15,439 nt of DNA from an uncultured bacterium (lineage in GTDB: Bacteria > Pseudomonadota > Alphaproteobacteria > SP197). The notes beneath the pieces are model-generated. The model had not been told where the DNA came from. It saw only the letters and a list, made by a program, of their open reading frames with translations, and searched no databases. Positions 7,437-14,415 of this stretch are shown piece after piece (positions within the stretch are counted from its first letter, which is position 1; each line of letters opens with the position of its first letter). The stretch lies in assembly GCA_938014945.1 (NCBI GenBank), contig CALLQH010000364.1:1-15439 (forward strand), in the 5' to 3' direction. The position numbers and the translations under genes were made by a program.

Positions 7437-8630
7437 ATGATCAGCGACCGTCTTGACCTGCTGACGGACTATCCCTTCCCCCGTCTCGATGCCCTGCTCG
7501 AGGGGTTGCCCCTGCCTGCGGGTGTCACCCAGGCCAACCCGATGTGGATCGGCGAGCCCAAACACGCCGTGCCGGAGCTGGTGAAGGCGCCGCTCGCCTC
7601 CCGCTTTGCCGACTACAACCGTTATCCCCCGATCGAGGGCACGCCGGGCCTGCGCGAGGCGATCGCGGCCTGGCTCAACCGTCGCTACCGGCTGCCCGAG
7701 GGGTTCATCGACCCGCACGGCGGCATGGTGATGCCGGTGGCGGGTTCGCGCGAGGGCCTGTTCCTGATCGCCCACGCCGCGGTGCCCGATTCCAAGAAGG
7801 GCGGTCGCCCCGTCGCCGTCGTGCCCAACCCGTTCTACCAGCCCTACAAGGGCGGCGCGGTGACCGCGGGCGCGGAGATCTTCTATCCGCCCTGCACCCG
7901 CGAGACCGACTTCCTGCCGGATCTCGACGCCATTCCCGCCGATATCCTGGAGCGCGCGGCGATCTTCTATCTCTGCTCGCCCGCCAACCCCCAGGGCACG
8001 GTGGCGAGCAAGGACTACCTCGCCCGCGCCGTGGCGCTGGCGCGCAAACACGACTTCCTGCTCGTCTCCGACGAATGTTACGCCGAGATCTACGACAAGA
8101 CGCCGCCCGCCGGTGCGCTGGAGGTCTGCGCGCAAACCGGGAGCCTCGCCAACGTCGTCGTCTCCCATTCGCTGTCGAAACGTTCGAGCTGCGCGGGCCT
8201 GCGAAGCGGCTTCATGGCGGGCGACCCCGCCTTCCTGAAGGCCTTCATCCGCCTGCGCAAATACGCCGCGGCCTCCTCCTCCTTTGCGACCTACGAGGCG
8301 GCCGAGGCGCTGTGGCGCGACGAGGCCCATGTCATCGCCAACCGCGATCTCTACCGCGCCAAGATCGACGTCGCCGAACGCATCCTCGGCAACCGCTTCG
8401 GCTTCTACCGGCCGCCCGGCGGCTTCTTCCTGTGGCTCGACGTCGGCGACGGCGAGGCCGCAACGAAGAAGCTGTGGCGCGAGGCCGGCGTGAAGGTTCT
8501 GCCCGGCGCCTATCTCGCCGCCACCGCCGACGACGGCGCCAACGATGCCGCGCCCTATATCCGCGTGGCCCTGGTCAACGATCTCGAAACGACGCGCGCG
8601 GGGCTCGCCGCGATCGCAGAGACCCTGTGA
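7437..8630 (+). CDS. dapC: PLP-dependent class I/II aminotransferase, succinyldiaminopimelate aminotransferase (DapC) type, 397 aa
   Basis: A cytosolic fold-type I aminotransferase. The PLP Schiff-base lysine is Lys248 in SHSLSKRSSCAGLRSGF, Asp212 and Tyr215 (SDECYAEI) contact the cofactor, Asn184 lies in CSPANPQG, and Arg256 is near the phosphate. The SLSKRS..GLRSGF form and the start (RLDLLTDYPFPRLDALL) are typical of the alphaproteobacterial DapC group, which transfers an amino group from glutamate to N-succinyl-2-amino-6-ketopimelate in lysine and meso-diaminopimelate synthesis. The specific substrate remains an inference, and a broader aspartate-type role is possible. The ATG at 7437 gives the family-like N terminus; an in-frame ATG at 7356 would add 27 unrelated residues. 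The Shine-Dalgarno is weak. The gene ends 11 bp before ftsK, so the two are likely co-transcribed. Confidence 0.87.
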   Translation: MISDRLDLLTDYPFPRLDALLEGLPLPAGVTQANPMWIGEPKHAVPELVKAPLASRFADYNRYPPIEGTPGLREAIAAWLNRRYRLPEGFIDPHGGMVMPVAGSREGLFLIAHAAVPDSKKGGRPVAVVPNPFYQPYKGGAVTAGAEIFYPPCTRETDFLPDLDAIPADILERAAIFYLCSPANPQGTVASKDYLARAVALARKHDFLLVSDECYAEIYDKTPPAGALEVCAQTGSLANVVVSHSLSKRSSCAGLRSGFMAGDPAFLKAFIRLRKYAAASSSFATYEAAEALWRDEAHVIANRDLYRAKIDVAERILGNRFGFYRPPGGFFLWLDVGDGEAATKKLWREAGVKVLPGAYLAATADDGANDAAPYIRVALVNDLETTRAGLAAIAETL

Positions 8631-8641
8631 GGAGCCCGGTC

Positions 8642-11104
8642 ATGGCCACCCGCACCGCACCCGCACCCCGCCTTCGCCTGCTGCCCGATCCGGCGCTCGA
8701 CTGGCTGAAGAAACGCTCGACGGAACTGGCCGGAGGCCTTTGCGCGGCCATCGCCCTGTGGCTGCTGCTGGCGCTGGTTTCCTGGGAGCCGACCGACCCC
8801 TCGTTCAACCGCGCCGCCGACGGCGCCGTGCTCAACCTTGCCGGACGCGCCGGCGCCTATGGCGGCGAGGCCATGCTCGCCTGGTTCGGCCTGGCCGCGG
8901 GCGTGCCCGTGCTGGTGCTGGCCGCCTGGGCGCGCCGCCTGCTGGTGCGCCACCGCCTGCCCCGGCCCGTGCTGTCGGCCCTGCTGACGCCGGTCGCCAT
9001 GCTGCTGCTGGGGCTCTCCTTTGCCCTGATGGGCTGGCCGCGGCCGGACGGTCTGCCCGCCGGCGCCTCGGGCCTGCTGGGCGGCCTGACCGCGATCCAG
9101 ATGGTGCAATTGCCCTGGCTTGCCACAGTGCCGCCGGTGCTGCCCGGCCTTGTCGCCCTGGTTCTGGGCCTCGTCGCGCTGGCCTTCGCCATGGCCCTGC
9201 CCTGGCGCGATGTCGCCGCCGCGGGCCGCGCCGCCCACAGCGGCAGCCGGATGCTGGCCGACCGCATTTCCGCCTTCGCGCCCATCGCGGGCGATGCCGC
9301 GCGCGGCAGCCTGGACTGGCTGAAGGCGCGCCGCCTGGGCCAGGTCGACGAGAACGAAACGCCCGACGGTCATCTGCCGCCCGAGGACGACGAGGAAGAC
9401 TGGGAAGAGGACGACGAGGAGCAGGCCGCCGACGAGGTCGCCGCACCCGCCGCGCGTACCCGCGCCGAACCCAGTCTGCGCGGCCGCGAGGAGGCGCCCG
9501 CCCGAAGCACCCGCGTCGCCCCGCGCCAGGACGCCGAGAAGCCGAAGAAGAAGAAGAAGCCGGTGCAGACCACCTTCGCCTTCGAGCCGGGCGACGGCTT
9601 CACCCTGCCGCCCATCGAGCTGCTGGCCGAGGTCGACCAGAGCCAGAGGAAGAAGGTCGACGAGGAAGGCCTGGAGCAGAACGCACGCATGCTGGAAGGC
9701 GTGCTGGGCGACTTCGGCATCCGCGGCGAGATCGTCGACGTGCGCCCGGGTCCCGTGGTGACGCTCTACGAACTGGAGCCCGAGGCGGGCATCCGCGCCA
9801 GCCGCGTCATCGGCCTTGCCGACGACATCGCGCGCAACATGTCGGCGGTCAGCGCCCGTGTCGCCGTGGTGCCGGGCCGTACGGTGCTGGGCATCGAGCT
9901 GCCCAACGTCCACCGCGAGACCGTGGCGCTGCGCGAACTGCTGGAGGACGCGAGCTACAAGAAGGCGGGCCCCAAGCTCCCCATCGCGCTCGGCAAGGAG
10001 ATCTCCGGCGCACCGGTGGTCGAGGACCTGGCGATGATGCCGCATCTGCTGGTGGCGGGCACCACCGGCTCGGGCAAGTCGGTGGCGGTCAACGCCATGA
10101 TCCTGTCGCTGCTCTACAAGCTGACGCCCGAGGAATGCCGCCTGATCCTGATCGACCCGAAGATGCTGGAGCTCAGCGTCTACGACGACATCCCCCACCT
10201 GCTCGCCCCCGTGGTGACCGAGCCGGGCAAGGCGGTGATGGCGCTGAAGTGGACCGTGCGCGAGATGGAGAACCGCTACCGCTCCATGCAGAAGGTCGGC
10301 GTGAGGAACATCGACGGCTTCAACAAGCGCGTCGCCGAGGCCGAGGCCAAGGGCCTGGCGCTCACCCGCACCGTGCAGACCGGCTTCAACGCCGAGAGCG
10401 GCGAGCCGGTCTTCGAGGAAGAGCTGATCGCCGACAAGAAGCTCCCCTACATCGTCGTCGTGGTCGACGAAATGGCCGACCTGATGCTGGTCGCCGGGCG
10501 CGACATCGAGACCGCCATCCAGCGCCTGGCGCAGATGGCGCGCGCCGCGGGCATCCACATCGTGATGGCCACACAGCGCCCCTCGGTCGACGTCATCACC
10601 GGCACCATCAAGGCGAACTTCCCGAGCCGCGTTTCCTTCCACGTCACCAGCAAGATCGACAGCCGCACGATCCTGGGCGACCAGGGCGCCGAGCAGCTGC
10701 TGGGCAAGGGCGACATGCTGTTCATGCGCGGCGGCGGCCGCGTCACCCGCATCCACGGCCCCTTCGTCGGCGACGACGAGGTGCAGCAGGTGACCGCCTA
10801 TCTGCGGAGCCAGGGCAAGCCCGACTACATCGAATCCATCACGGAGGAGACCTTCGAGAACGCCATGGAGATCGGCGGCTTCGATTCGGGCGGCGACGGC
10901 AAGGAGCAGCAGCTCTACGACCAGGCGGTGTTCCTGGTGACGCGCGAGCAGAAGGCCTCCACCAGCTTCATCCAGCGCCACCTGAAGATCGGCTACAACC
11001 GCGCCGCCAGCATCATCGAGCAGATGGAGCGCGAGGGTGTCGTCAGCCCCGCCAACCACGTCGGCAAGCGCGAGGTCCTGGCGGGCGCGCCGCCGGAGCG
11101 GTAG
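8642..11104 (+). CDS. ftsK: DNA translocase FtsK, 820 aa
   Basis: A septum-located hexameric ATPase that pumps chromosome ends through the closing division site and activates XerCD recombination at dif. The N-terminal domain has four membrane helices (about residues 30-48, 78-98, 110-130 and 166-187). A charged linker follows, with an acidic block (about 248-264) and then KPKKKKKP near 301-308. The motor carries Walker A GTTGSGKS at 473-480 and Walker B VVVVDEMAD with Asp609 and Glu610. The C-terminal gamma winged helix, which reads KOPS sequences, spans about 758-815 (DQAVFLVTREQKASTSFIQ). The linker is short compared with the E. coli protein of about 1,330 aa, as is common in alphaproteobacteria. 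The start at 8642 has GAGGAG upstream. Confidence 0.97.
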   Translation: MATRTAPAPRLRLLPDPALDWLKKRSTELAGGLCAAIALWLLLALVSWEPTDPSFNRAADGAVLNLAGRAGAYGGEAMLAWFGLAAGVPVLVLAAWARRLLVRHRLPRPVLSALLTPVAMLLLGLSFALMGWPRPDGLPAGASGLLGGLTAIQMVQLPWLATVPPVLPGLVALVLGLVALAFAMALPWRDVAAAGRAAHSGSRMLADRISAFAPIAGDAARGSLDWLKARRLGQVDENETPDGHLPPEDDEEDWEEDDEEQAADEVAAPAARTRAEPSLRGREEAPARSTRVAPRQDAEKPKKKKKPVQTTFAFEPGDGFTLPPIELLAEVDQSQRKKVDEEGLEQNARMLEGVLGDFGIRGEIVDVRPGPVVTLYELEPEAGIRASRVIGLADDIARNMSAVSARVAVVPGRTVLGIELPNVHRETVALRELLEDASYKKAGPKLPIALGKEISGAPVVEDLAMMPHLLVAGTTGSGKSVAVNAMILSLLYKLTPEECRLILIDPKMLELSVYDDIPHLLAPVVTEPGKAVMALKWTVREMENRYRSMQKVGVRNIDGFNKRVAEAEAKGLALTRTVQTGFNAESGEPVFEEELIADKKLPYIVVVVDEMADLMLVAGRDIETAIQRLAQMARAAGIHIVMATQRPSVDVITGTIKANFPSRVSFHVTSKIDSRTILGDQGAEQLLGKGDMLFMRGGGRVTRIHGPFVGDDEVQQVTAYLRSQGKPDYIESITEETFENAMEIGGFDSGGDGKEQQLYDQAVFLVTREQKASTSFIQRHLKIGYNRAASIIEQMEREGVVSPANHVGKREVLAGAPPER

Positions 11105-11259
11105 AGGCGCGGCGGCCCCGATGGGCGCCGTGTTGCGACAATCGTCACTGTGCCCCGCGATTCCGGGCAAAATTCCTTTGAATCGCCCGCCAGCCCCTTG
11201 CCGTTGCCCGCTCGCGGGAGCAGAACGGTTGAGGGGCGATTCACCGGGCGTTTGACGCG

Positions 11260-12186
11260 ATGTTCCAGATTTACCTGCCGATCGCGGAGATGTCGGTCAA
11301 CATCTTCCTGCTGTTCGGCATGGGTGGGGTGATCGGCTTCCTTTCCGGCCTCTTCGGCGTCGGCGGCGGCTTCCTGATCACGCCGCTGCTGATCTTCATC
11401 GGCGTGCCCCCTCCCGTGGCGGTGGGCTCCTCGGTCAATCAGGTGGTTGCGGCCTCGGTCTCGGGCGCCATCGCCCATTGGCGGCGCGGCAACATCGACT
11501 TCAAGATGGGCACCGTGCTGCTGGTCGGCGGCGTCGCCGGATCGCTCGCCGGCATCCTGCTCTTCGACATCCTGGAGGCGCTCGGCCAGATCGACCTCGT
11601 CATCCAGCTTTCCTATGTCGTCATGCTGGGCGGCGTCGGCGCGCTGATGCTGGTGGAATCGGGCCGCGCCATCCTGGTGCGCCGGCGCGGCGGCGGCGGG
11701 CGGAAGAAGAAACACGTCCACACCTGGATCCACGGCCTGCCCCTGAAGATGCGCTTCCGCACCTCCAGGCTCTACATCTCGGCCCTGCTGCCGCTGGGCA
11801 TCGGCTTTGCCGTCGGTATCCTCGCCGCCCTGATGGGCGTGGGCGGCGGCTTCTTCCTGGTGCCCGCGATGATCTATCTGCTGGGCATGCCGGTCAGCAT
11901 CGTCATCGGCACCTCGCTCTACCAGATCACCGTGGTCGCCGCGGCCACCACCTTCCTGCACGCAATCTCCGGCCAGACGGTCGACATCGTGCTGGCCGGC
12001 CTGCTGACCCTGGGCGCGGTCGTGGGCGCCCAGCTCGGCACCCGCTTCGGCGCGGGGCTGAAGGGCGAGGAGCTGCGCGGCCTGCTCGCCATGCTGGTGC
12101 TCATCGTCTGCGGCGCCCTGTTCTGGGAGCTGGTCGCCACGCCGACCGAGATCTTCAACCTCTCCAGCCTGACGGTGTCGCCGTGA
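11260..12186 (+). CDS. TSUP (TauE/SafE, PF01925) family anion permease, 308 aa
   Basis: An inner-membrane permease of the TauE/SafE superfamily, whose members move sulfite, sulfoacetate, thiosulfate or other organic and inorganic anions. The internal duplication is clear: the family motif GVGGGF occurs at residues 33-38 and again at 193-198, each after a GF.xG segment. The halves are separated by a strongly basic cytosolic loop (RRRGGGGRKKKHVH, about 141-154). Eight or nine membrane segments are expected. The ATG at 11260 follows an in-frame stop at 11230 and gives the family-like start MFQIYLPIAEMSVNIF, although no good Shine-Dalgarno is visible. The last codons overlap the GTG of the next gene (GTGA), which implies a functional pair. 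No sulfur-metabolism genes are nearby, so the substrate is unknown. Confidence 0.93.
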   Translation: MFQIYLPIAEMSVNIFLLFGMGGVIGFLSGLFGVGGGFLITPLLIFIGVPPPVAVGSSVNQVVAASVSGAIAHWRRGNIDFKMGTVLLVGGVAGSLAGILLFDILEALGQIDLVIQLSYVVMLGGVGALMLVESGRAILVRRRGGGGRKKKHVHTWIHGLPLKMRFRTSRLYISALLPLGIGFAVGILAALMGVGGGFFLVPAMIYLLGMPVSIVIGTSLYQITVVAAATTFLHAISGQTVDIVLAGLLTLGAVVGAQLGTRFGAGLKGEELRGLLAMLVLIVCGALFWELVATPTEIFNLSSLTVSP

Positions 12187-12929
12187 GCGCGCGCGCCCTG
12201 CTGCTCGCCCTCTGCCTCGCCGTCACAGCGCTCGTGCCCTGGCGCGCCGGGGCGCAGGAACTGGTCGCAGACCTTTCCGATCATCTGATCGCCATCGATT
12301 CGGAGTTCACCGGCACCGATCTGCTGGTCTTCGGCGCCATCGAGGGCGAGGGCGACATCGTGGTCCTGGTGCGCGGCCCGCGCTCCAGCGTGGTGGTGCG
12401 CGAAAAGGCGCGCATCTTCGGCATCTGGCTCAACGCCAGCTCGGTGACCTTCGACGACGTGCCGGCCTTCTACGCCCTGGCGACCTCGCGCCCGCCCGAG
12501 GAGATCCTCGACGGCGACATGCGCCGGCTCAACGAGATCGGCCTCGACCAGCTGCGCCTGGAGCCGGAGCCCGGCACCGATAGCGATGACATCGCCGCCT
12601 ATCGCGACGCCCTGATCCACCTGCGCCAGACCACCGGCCTCTACAGCGCCGAGCCGGTCAAGGTGAGTTTCCTCGGCAAGCGCCTGTTCCGCACCGTCAT
12701 CCATTTTCCTGCCGCGGTGCCGGTCGGGCGTTACACGGTGGACGTGGTGCTGGTGCGCGACGGCCAGGTGGTGCAGTCGTTCAGCCCGCCGCTGACCGTC
12801 GACAAGGCGGGGCTGGGCGCCGACATCTTCGACTTCGCTCACGACGATGCCGCTCTCTATGGCCTGCTGGCGGTGATCGGCGCGGCGCTCGCCGGTTTCC
12901 TCGGCAGCCTGCTGTTCCGCCGCCCCTGA
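12183..12929 (+). CDS. Alph_Pro_TM (TIGR02186/PF09608-like) exported protein with C-terminal membrane anchor, 248 aa
   Basis: The signal peptide (residues 1 to about 24, AGA before QELVAD) directs export. The body of about 200 residues is mainly beta-rich, with a segment of the type DLLVFGAIEGEGDIVVLVRGP near 47-66 and AAVPVGRYTVDVVLVRDG near 177-194, which looks like an immunoglobulin-like strand pattern. The end is a single membrane anchor (about 226-244) followed by RRP, so the mature protein should sit in the inner membrane facing the periplasm. The family is of unknown function and largely restricted to alphaproteobacteria. The GTG start at 12183 overlaps the TSUP stop codon, so I infer that it is an accessory subunit or periplasmic partner of that permease. 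There is no cysteine or haem motif in the mature domain. Confidence 0.87.
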   Translation: MSARALLLALCLAVTALVPWRAGAQELVADLSDHLIAIDSEFTGTDLLVFGAIEGEGDIVVLVRGPRSSVVVREKARIFGIWLNASSVTFDDVPAFYALATSRPPEEILDGDMRRLNEIGLDQLRLEPEPGTDSDDIAAYRDALIHLRQTTGLYSAEPVKVSFLGKRLFRTVIHFPAAVPVGRYTVDVVLVRDGQVVQSFSPPLTVDKAGLGADIFDFAHDDAALYGLLAVIGAALAGFLGSLLFRRP

Positions 12930-12949
12930 GGGGGAGCCGCAGGCAACCG

Positions 12950-12979
12950 GCGACAGGCGCCCGCGCCATCGGGTATTAT
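12950..12979 (+). promoter_or_regulatory. Candidate sigma-70 promoter of the universal stress gene
   Basis: TATTAT at 12974-12979 matches five of six bases of the -10 consensus and is one of few AT-rich words in this gap. GCGACA at 12950-12955 is a fair -35 at 18 bases spacing. This predicts a leader of about 95 nt before the ATG at 13081. Confidence 0.42.
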
Positions 12980-13080
12980 GGGGCGGTCGCAGCGCAGCGC
13001 CGGGAGAACGACCGGCAGCCGCGATCGCAGCCGGGCGGCAGGGCCCGTCCGGCACCGGATCAACCACGCACCAGGATTCC

Positions 13081-13587
13081 ATGAGCGACGACACATCGAC
13101 TGCCACATCGCGCGCCAGCCACGTCGCCGGGCAGGTCAAGTTCCTCGTCTGCGTCGACGGCTCGCCGCCCTCCAAGGTGGCGGTCCACTATGCCTGCAAG
13201 CGGGCCAAGAACACCGATGGCCGTGTCGCCCTGCTGCATGTCGTGCAGCCCGCCGATTTCCGCCAGTGGTCGGGCGTCGAGGAGATGATGCGCGAGGAGC
13301 GCCGCAGCGAGGCCGAGGCCCTGCTTCAGGATCTTGCCGCCGACGTCAACGGCTGGGCCGGCATCATGCCCGAGCTGATGGTCCGCGAAGGCCGCATCGG
13401 CGACGAGATCCTCTCCGTGCTCGACGAGGACCGCAGCATCGACCTGCTCTGCGTCGGCTCCAACCCGGCCGAAGGGCGCGGCAAGCTGGTCTCGTTCCTG
13501 GCCGGCCACCTGGCCGGAAGGCTGACGATTCCGCTGATCATCGTGCCCGGCACCCTGTCGGACGAGCAGATCGTCAACATCACCTGA
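13081..13587 (+). CDS. Universal stress protein (UspA family), 168 aa
   Basis: A single Usp domain in a cytosolic protein. The N-terminal strand KFLVCVDGSPPSKVAVHYAC (about residues 20-39) carries the VxxDGS motif, LLHVV lies at 56-60, and the end is IPLIIVPGT. Many Usp proteins bind ATP through G-2X-G-9X-G-(S/T). Here the corresponding stretch is GSNPAEGRGKLVSFLAGH (126-143), which ends in Gly-His rather than Gly-Ser/Thr and has altered spacing, so ATP binding is doubtful. The start has AGGA six bases upstream. It is followed by nfuA in the same direction after a 197-bp gap rich in inverted repeats, so the two may or may not share a transcript. Its physiological role cannot be read from sequence; Usp proteins generally respond to starvation or oxidative stress. 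Confidence 0.92.
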   Translation: MSDDTSTATSRASHVAGQVKFLVCVDGSPPSKVAVHYACKRAKNTDGRVALLHVVQPADFRQWSGVEEMMREERRSEAEALLQDLAADVNGWAGIMPELMVREGRIGDEILSVLDEDRSIDLLCVGSNPAEGRGKLVSFLAGHLAGRLTIPLIIVPGTLSDEQIVNIT

Positions 13588-13592
13588 GCCCC

Positions 13593-13609
13593 CGCCGGAC
13601 CCGGCGTTT
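13593..13609 (+). terminator. Weak hairpin after the usp stop codon, possible terminator
   Basis: CGCCG-GACC-CGGCG (13593-13606) followed by TTT, six bases after the stop. The stem is only 5 bp and the T run only three, so termination would be partial at best. Confidence 0.25.
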
Positions 13610-13610
13610 G

Positions 13611-13629
13611 GCGCATATCTGGTATGCGC
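13611..13629. repeat. Perfect inverted repeat GCGCATA-N5-TATGCGC in the usp-nfuA gap
   Basis: Seven-base arms (13611-13617 and 13623-13629) are separated by TCTGG. The size and symmetry fit either an RNA hairpin or a dimeric regulator site. TTTGGCGC at its left edge (13607-13614) recurs at 13648-13655. Confidence 0.5.
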
Positions 13630-13667
13630 GCAGCGCCGGACACTTCATTTGGCGCTTGACCCTGTGA

Positions 13668-13692
13668 CGTGGATCACTAAGTGATGTCCACG
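13668..13692. promoter_or_regulatory. Extended imperfect palindrome in the nfuA upstream region
   Basis: CGTGGA-TCACT, a single A, AGTGA-TG-TCCACG: eleven paired positions, with two unpaired bases (13685-13686) in the right arm. It lies about 93 bp before the nfuA start and just after TTGACC (13656-13661), a possible -35 element without a clear -10. With a one-base centre it looks more like a protein-binding operator than a simple RNA stem. No known Fe-S regulator consensus is recognised. Confidence 0.45.
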
Positions 13693-13728
13693 CGCGAACC
13701 CTTCCGGGGTCCGGCGCGTTTCTGCCAA

Positions 13729-13749
13729 CGGGAAGGTCTGCCCTTCCCG
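13729..13749 (+). promoter_or_regulatory. Stable leader hairpin upstream of nfuA with an alternative pairing partner
   Basis: CGGGAAGG-TCTGC-CCTTCCCG is a perfect 8-bp stem ending 35 bp before the nfuA GTG. The middle arm GGAAGG (13731-13736) could pair instead with CCTTCC at 13700-13705, so two exclusive structures are possible. No T tract follows, which argues against a simple terminator. Confidence 0.45.
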
Positions 13750-13784
13750 CGGCCCCTGACGGCCCGATCGAACGGAGTCCTGTC

Positions 13785-14339
13785 GTGTTCATCCAGACCG
13801 AAGATACGCCCAATCCGGCGACCCTGAAGTTCCTGCCCGGCCGTGCCGTGATGACCAGCGGCAATGCCGATTTCGCCGATGCCGAAGCCGCCGAGGTCTC
13901 GCCGCTCGCGCGTCGCCTGTTCGATGTCGAGGGTGTCGAGGGCGTCTTCCTGGGCGGCGATTTCGTTTCGGTGACCAAGGCCGAGGCGGGCGACTGGCGC
14001 CTGATGAAGCCGGCTCTGCTGGGCGTCATCATGGAGCACTTCATCTCCGGCAAGCCGGTGATCGAAGGCAGCGCCGTGGCGGCCGAGGAAAGCTTCGGCG
14101 AGGACGACGCCGAGATCGTTTCCCAGATCAAGGAACTGCTTGAGACCCGTGTCCGCCCGGCCGTCGCCAACGACGGCGGCGACATCGTCTTCCGCTCTTA
14201 CGACAAGGGCATTGTTCACCTGGTGATGCAGGGCGCCTGTGCCGGCTGCCCCAGCTCCACCATGACGTTGAAAATGGGCATCGAGAATCTGCTCAAACAC
14301 TACATTCCCGAGGTCGTGGAGGTTCGCCCGGTCCAGTAG
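13785..14339 (+). CDS. nfuA: Fe-S cluster carrier NfuA/Nfu, 184 aa
   Basis: It carries a [4Fe-4S] cluster between subunits of a dimer and delivers it to client enzymes such as lipoyl synthase and aconitase. The N-terminal Nfu_N domain (about residues 1-88) begins with the typical MFIQTEDTPNPATLKFLPG. The C-terminal NifU domain (about 108-180) holds VRPAVANDGGDIVF and the cluster-binding CxxC, Cys152 and Cys155 in GACAGCPSS. The start is a GTG at 13785 with CGGAG 8 nt upstream. The protein is full length and complete; this is the eukaryote-like and alphaproteobacterial Nfu architecture, not the E. coli one, whose N-terminal domain is of the A-type carrier kind. Control may involve the inverted repeats upstream. 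Confidence 0.95.
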   Translation: MFIQTEDTPNPATLKFLPGRAVMTSGNADFADAEAAEVSPLARRLFDVEGVEGVFLGGDFVSVTKAEAGDWRLMKPALLGVIMEHFISGKPVIEGSAVAAEESFGEDDAEIVSQIKELLETRVRPAVANDGGDIVFRSYDKGIVHLVMQGACAGCPSSTMTLKMGIENLLKHYIPEVVEVRPVQ

Positions 14340-14359
14340 CGAGCCGGGCTGCTCCCTTG

Positions 14360-14381
14360 CCGGCGATCGGGGGATCGCCGG
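14360..14381 (+). terminator. Hairpin between nfuA and the glucosaminidase gene
   Basis: CCGGCGATC-GGGG-GATCGCCGG is a perfect 9-bp stem starting 21 bp after the nfuA stop. There is no T tract downstream, so it may stabilise the nfuA 3' end or attenuate the next gene rather than terminate fully. Confidence 0.5.
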
Positions 14382-14415
14382 GCACGACCTGCAGCGCGCA
14401 GGGGGAAGAAAAGAC

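Noticed and set aside
7544..8641. Upstream extension of the ftsK frame through the aminotransferase gene, which would make a 1,186-aa protein
   Set aside because: The extension is Arg-rich out-of-frame translation of the aminotransferase; the ATG at 8642 has a good ribosome-binding site and starts a family-like FtsK.
8555..11170. An 871-codon open frame on the minus strand opposite ftsK
   Set aside because: It is a shadow of the high-GC ftsK codons: His/Asp/Gln/Gly-rich with no family motifs, while the plus strand encodes a complete FtsK.
11105..11259. Possible promoter or terminator between ftsK and the TSUP gene
   Set aside because: Only very short GC palindromes and no T tract or paired -35/-10 elements; nothing can be supported.
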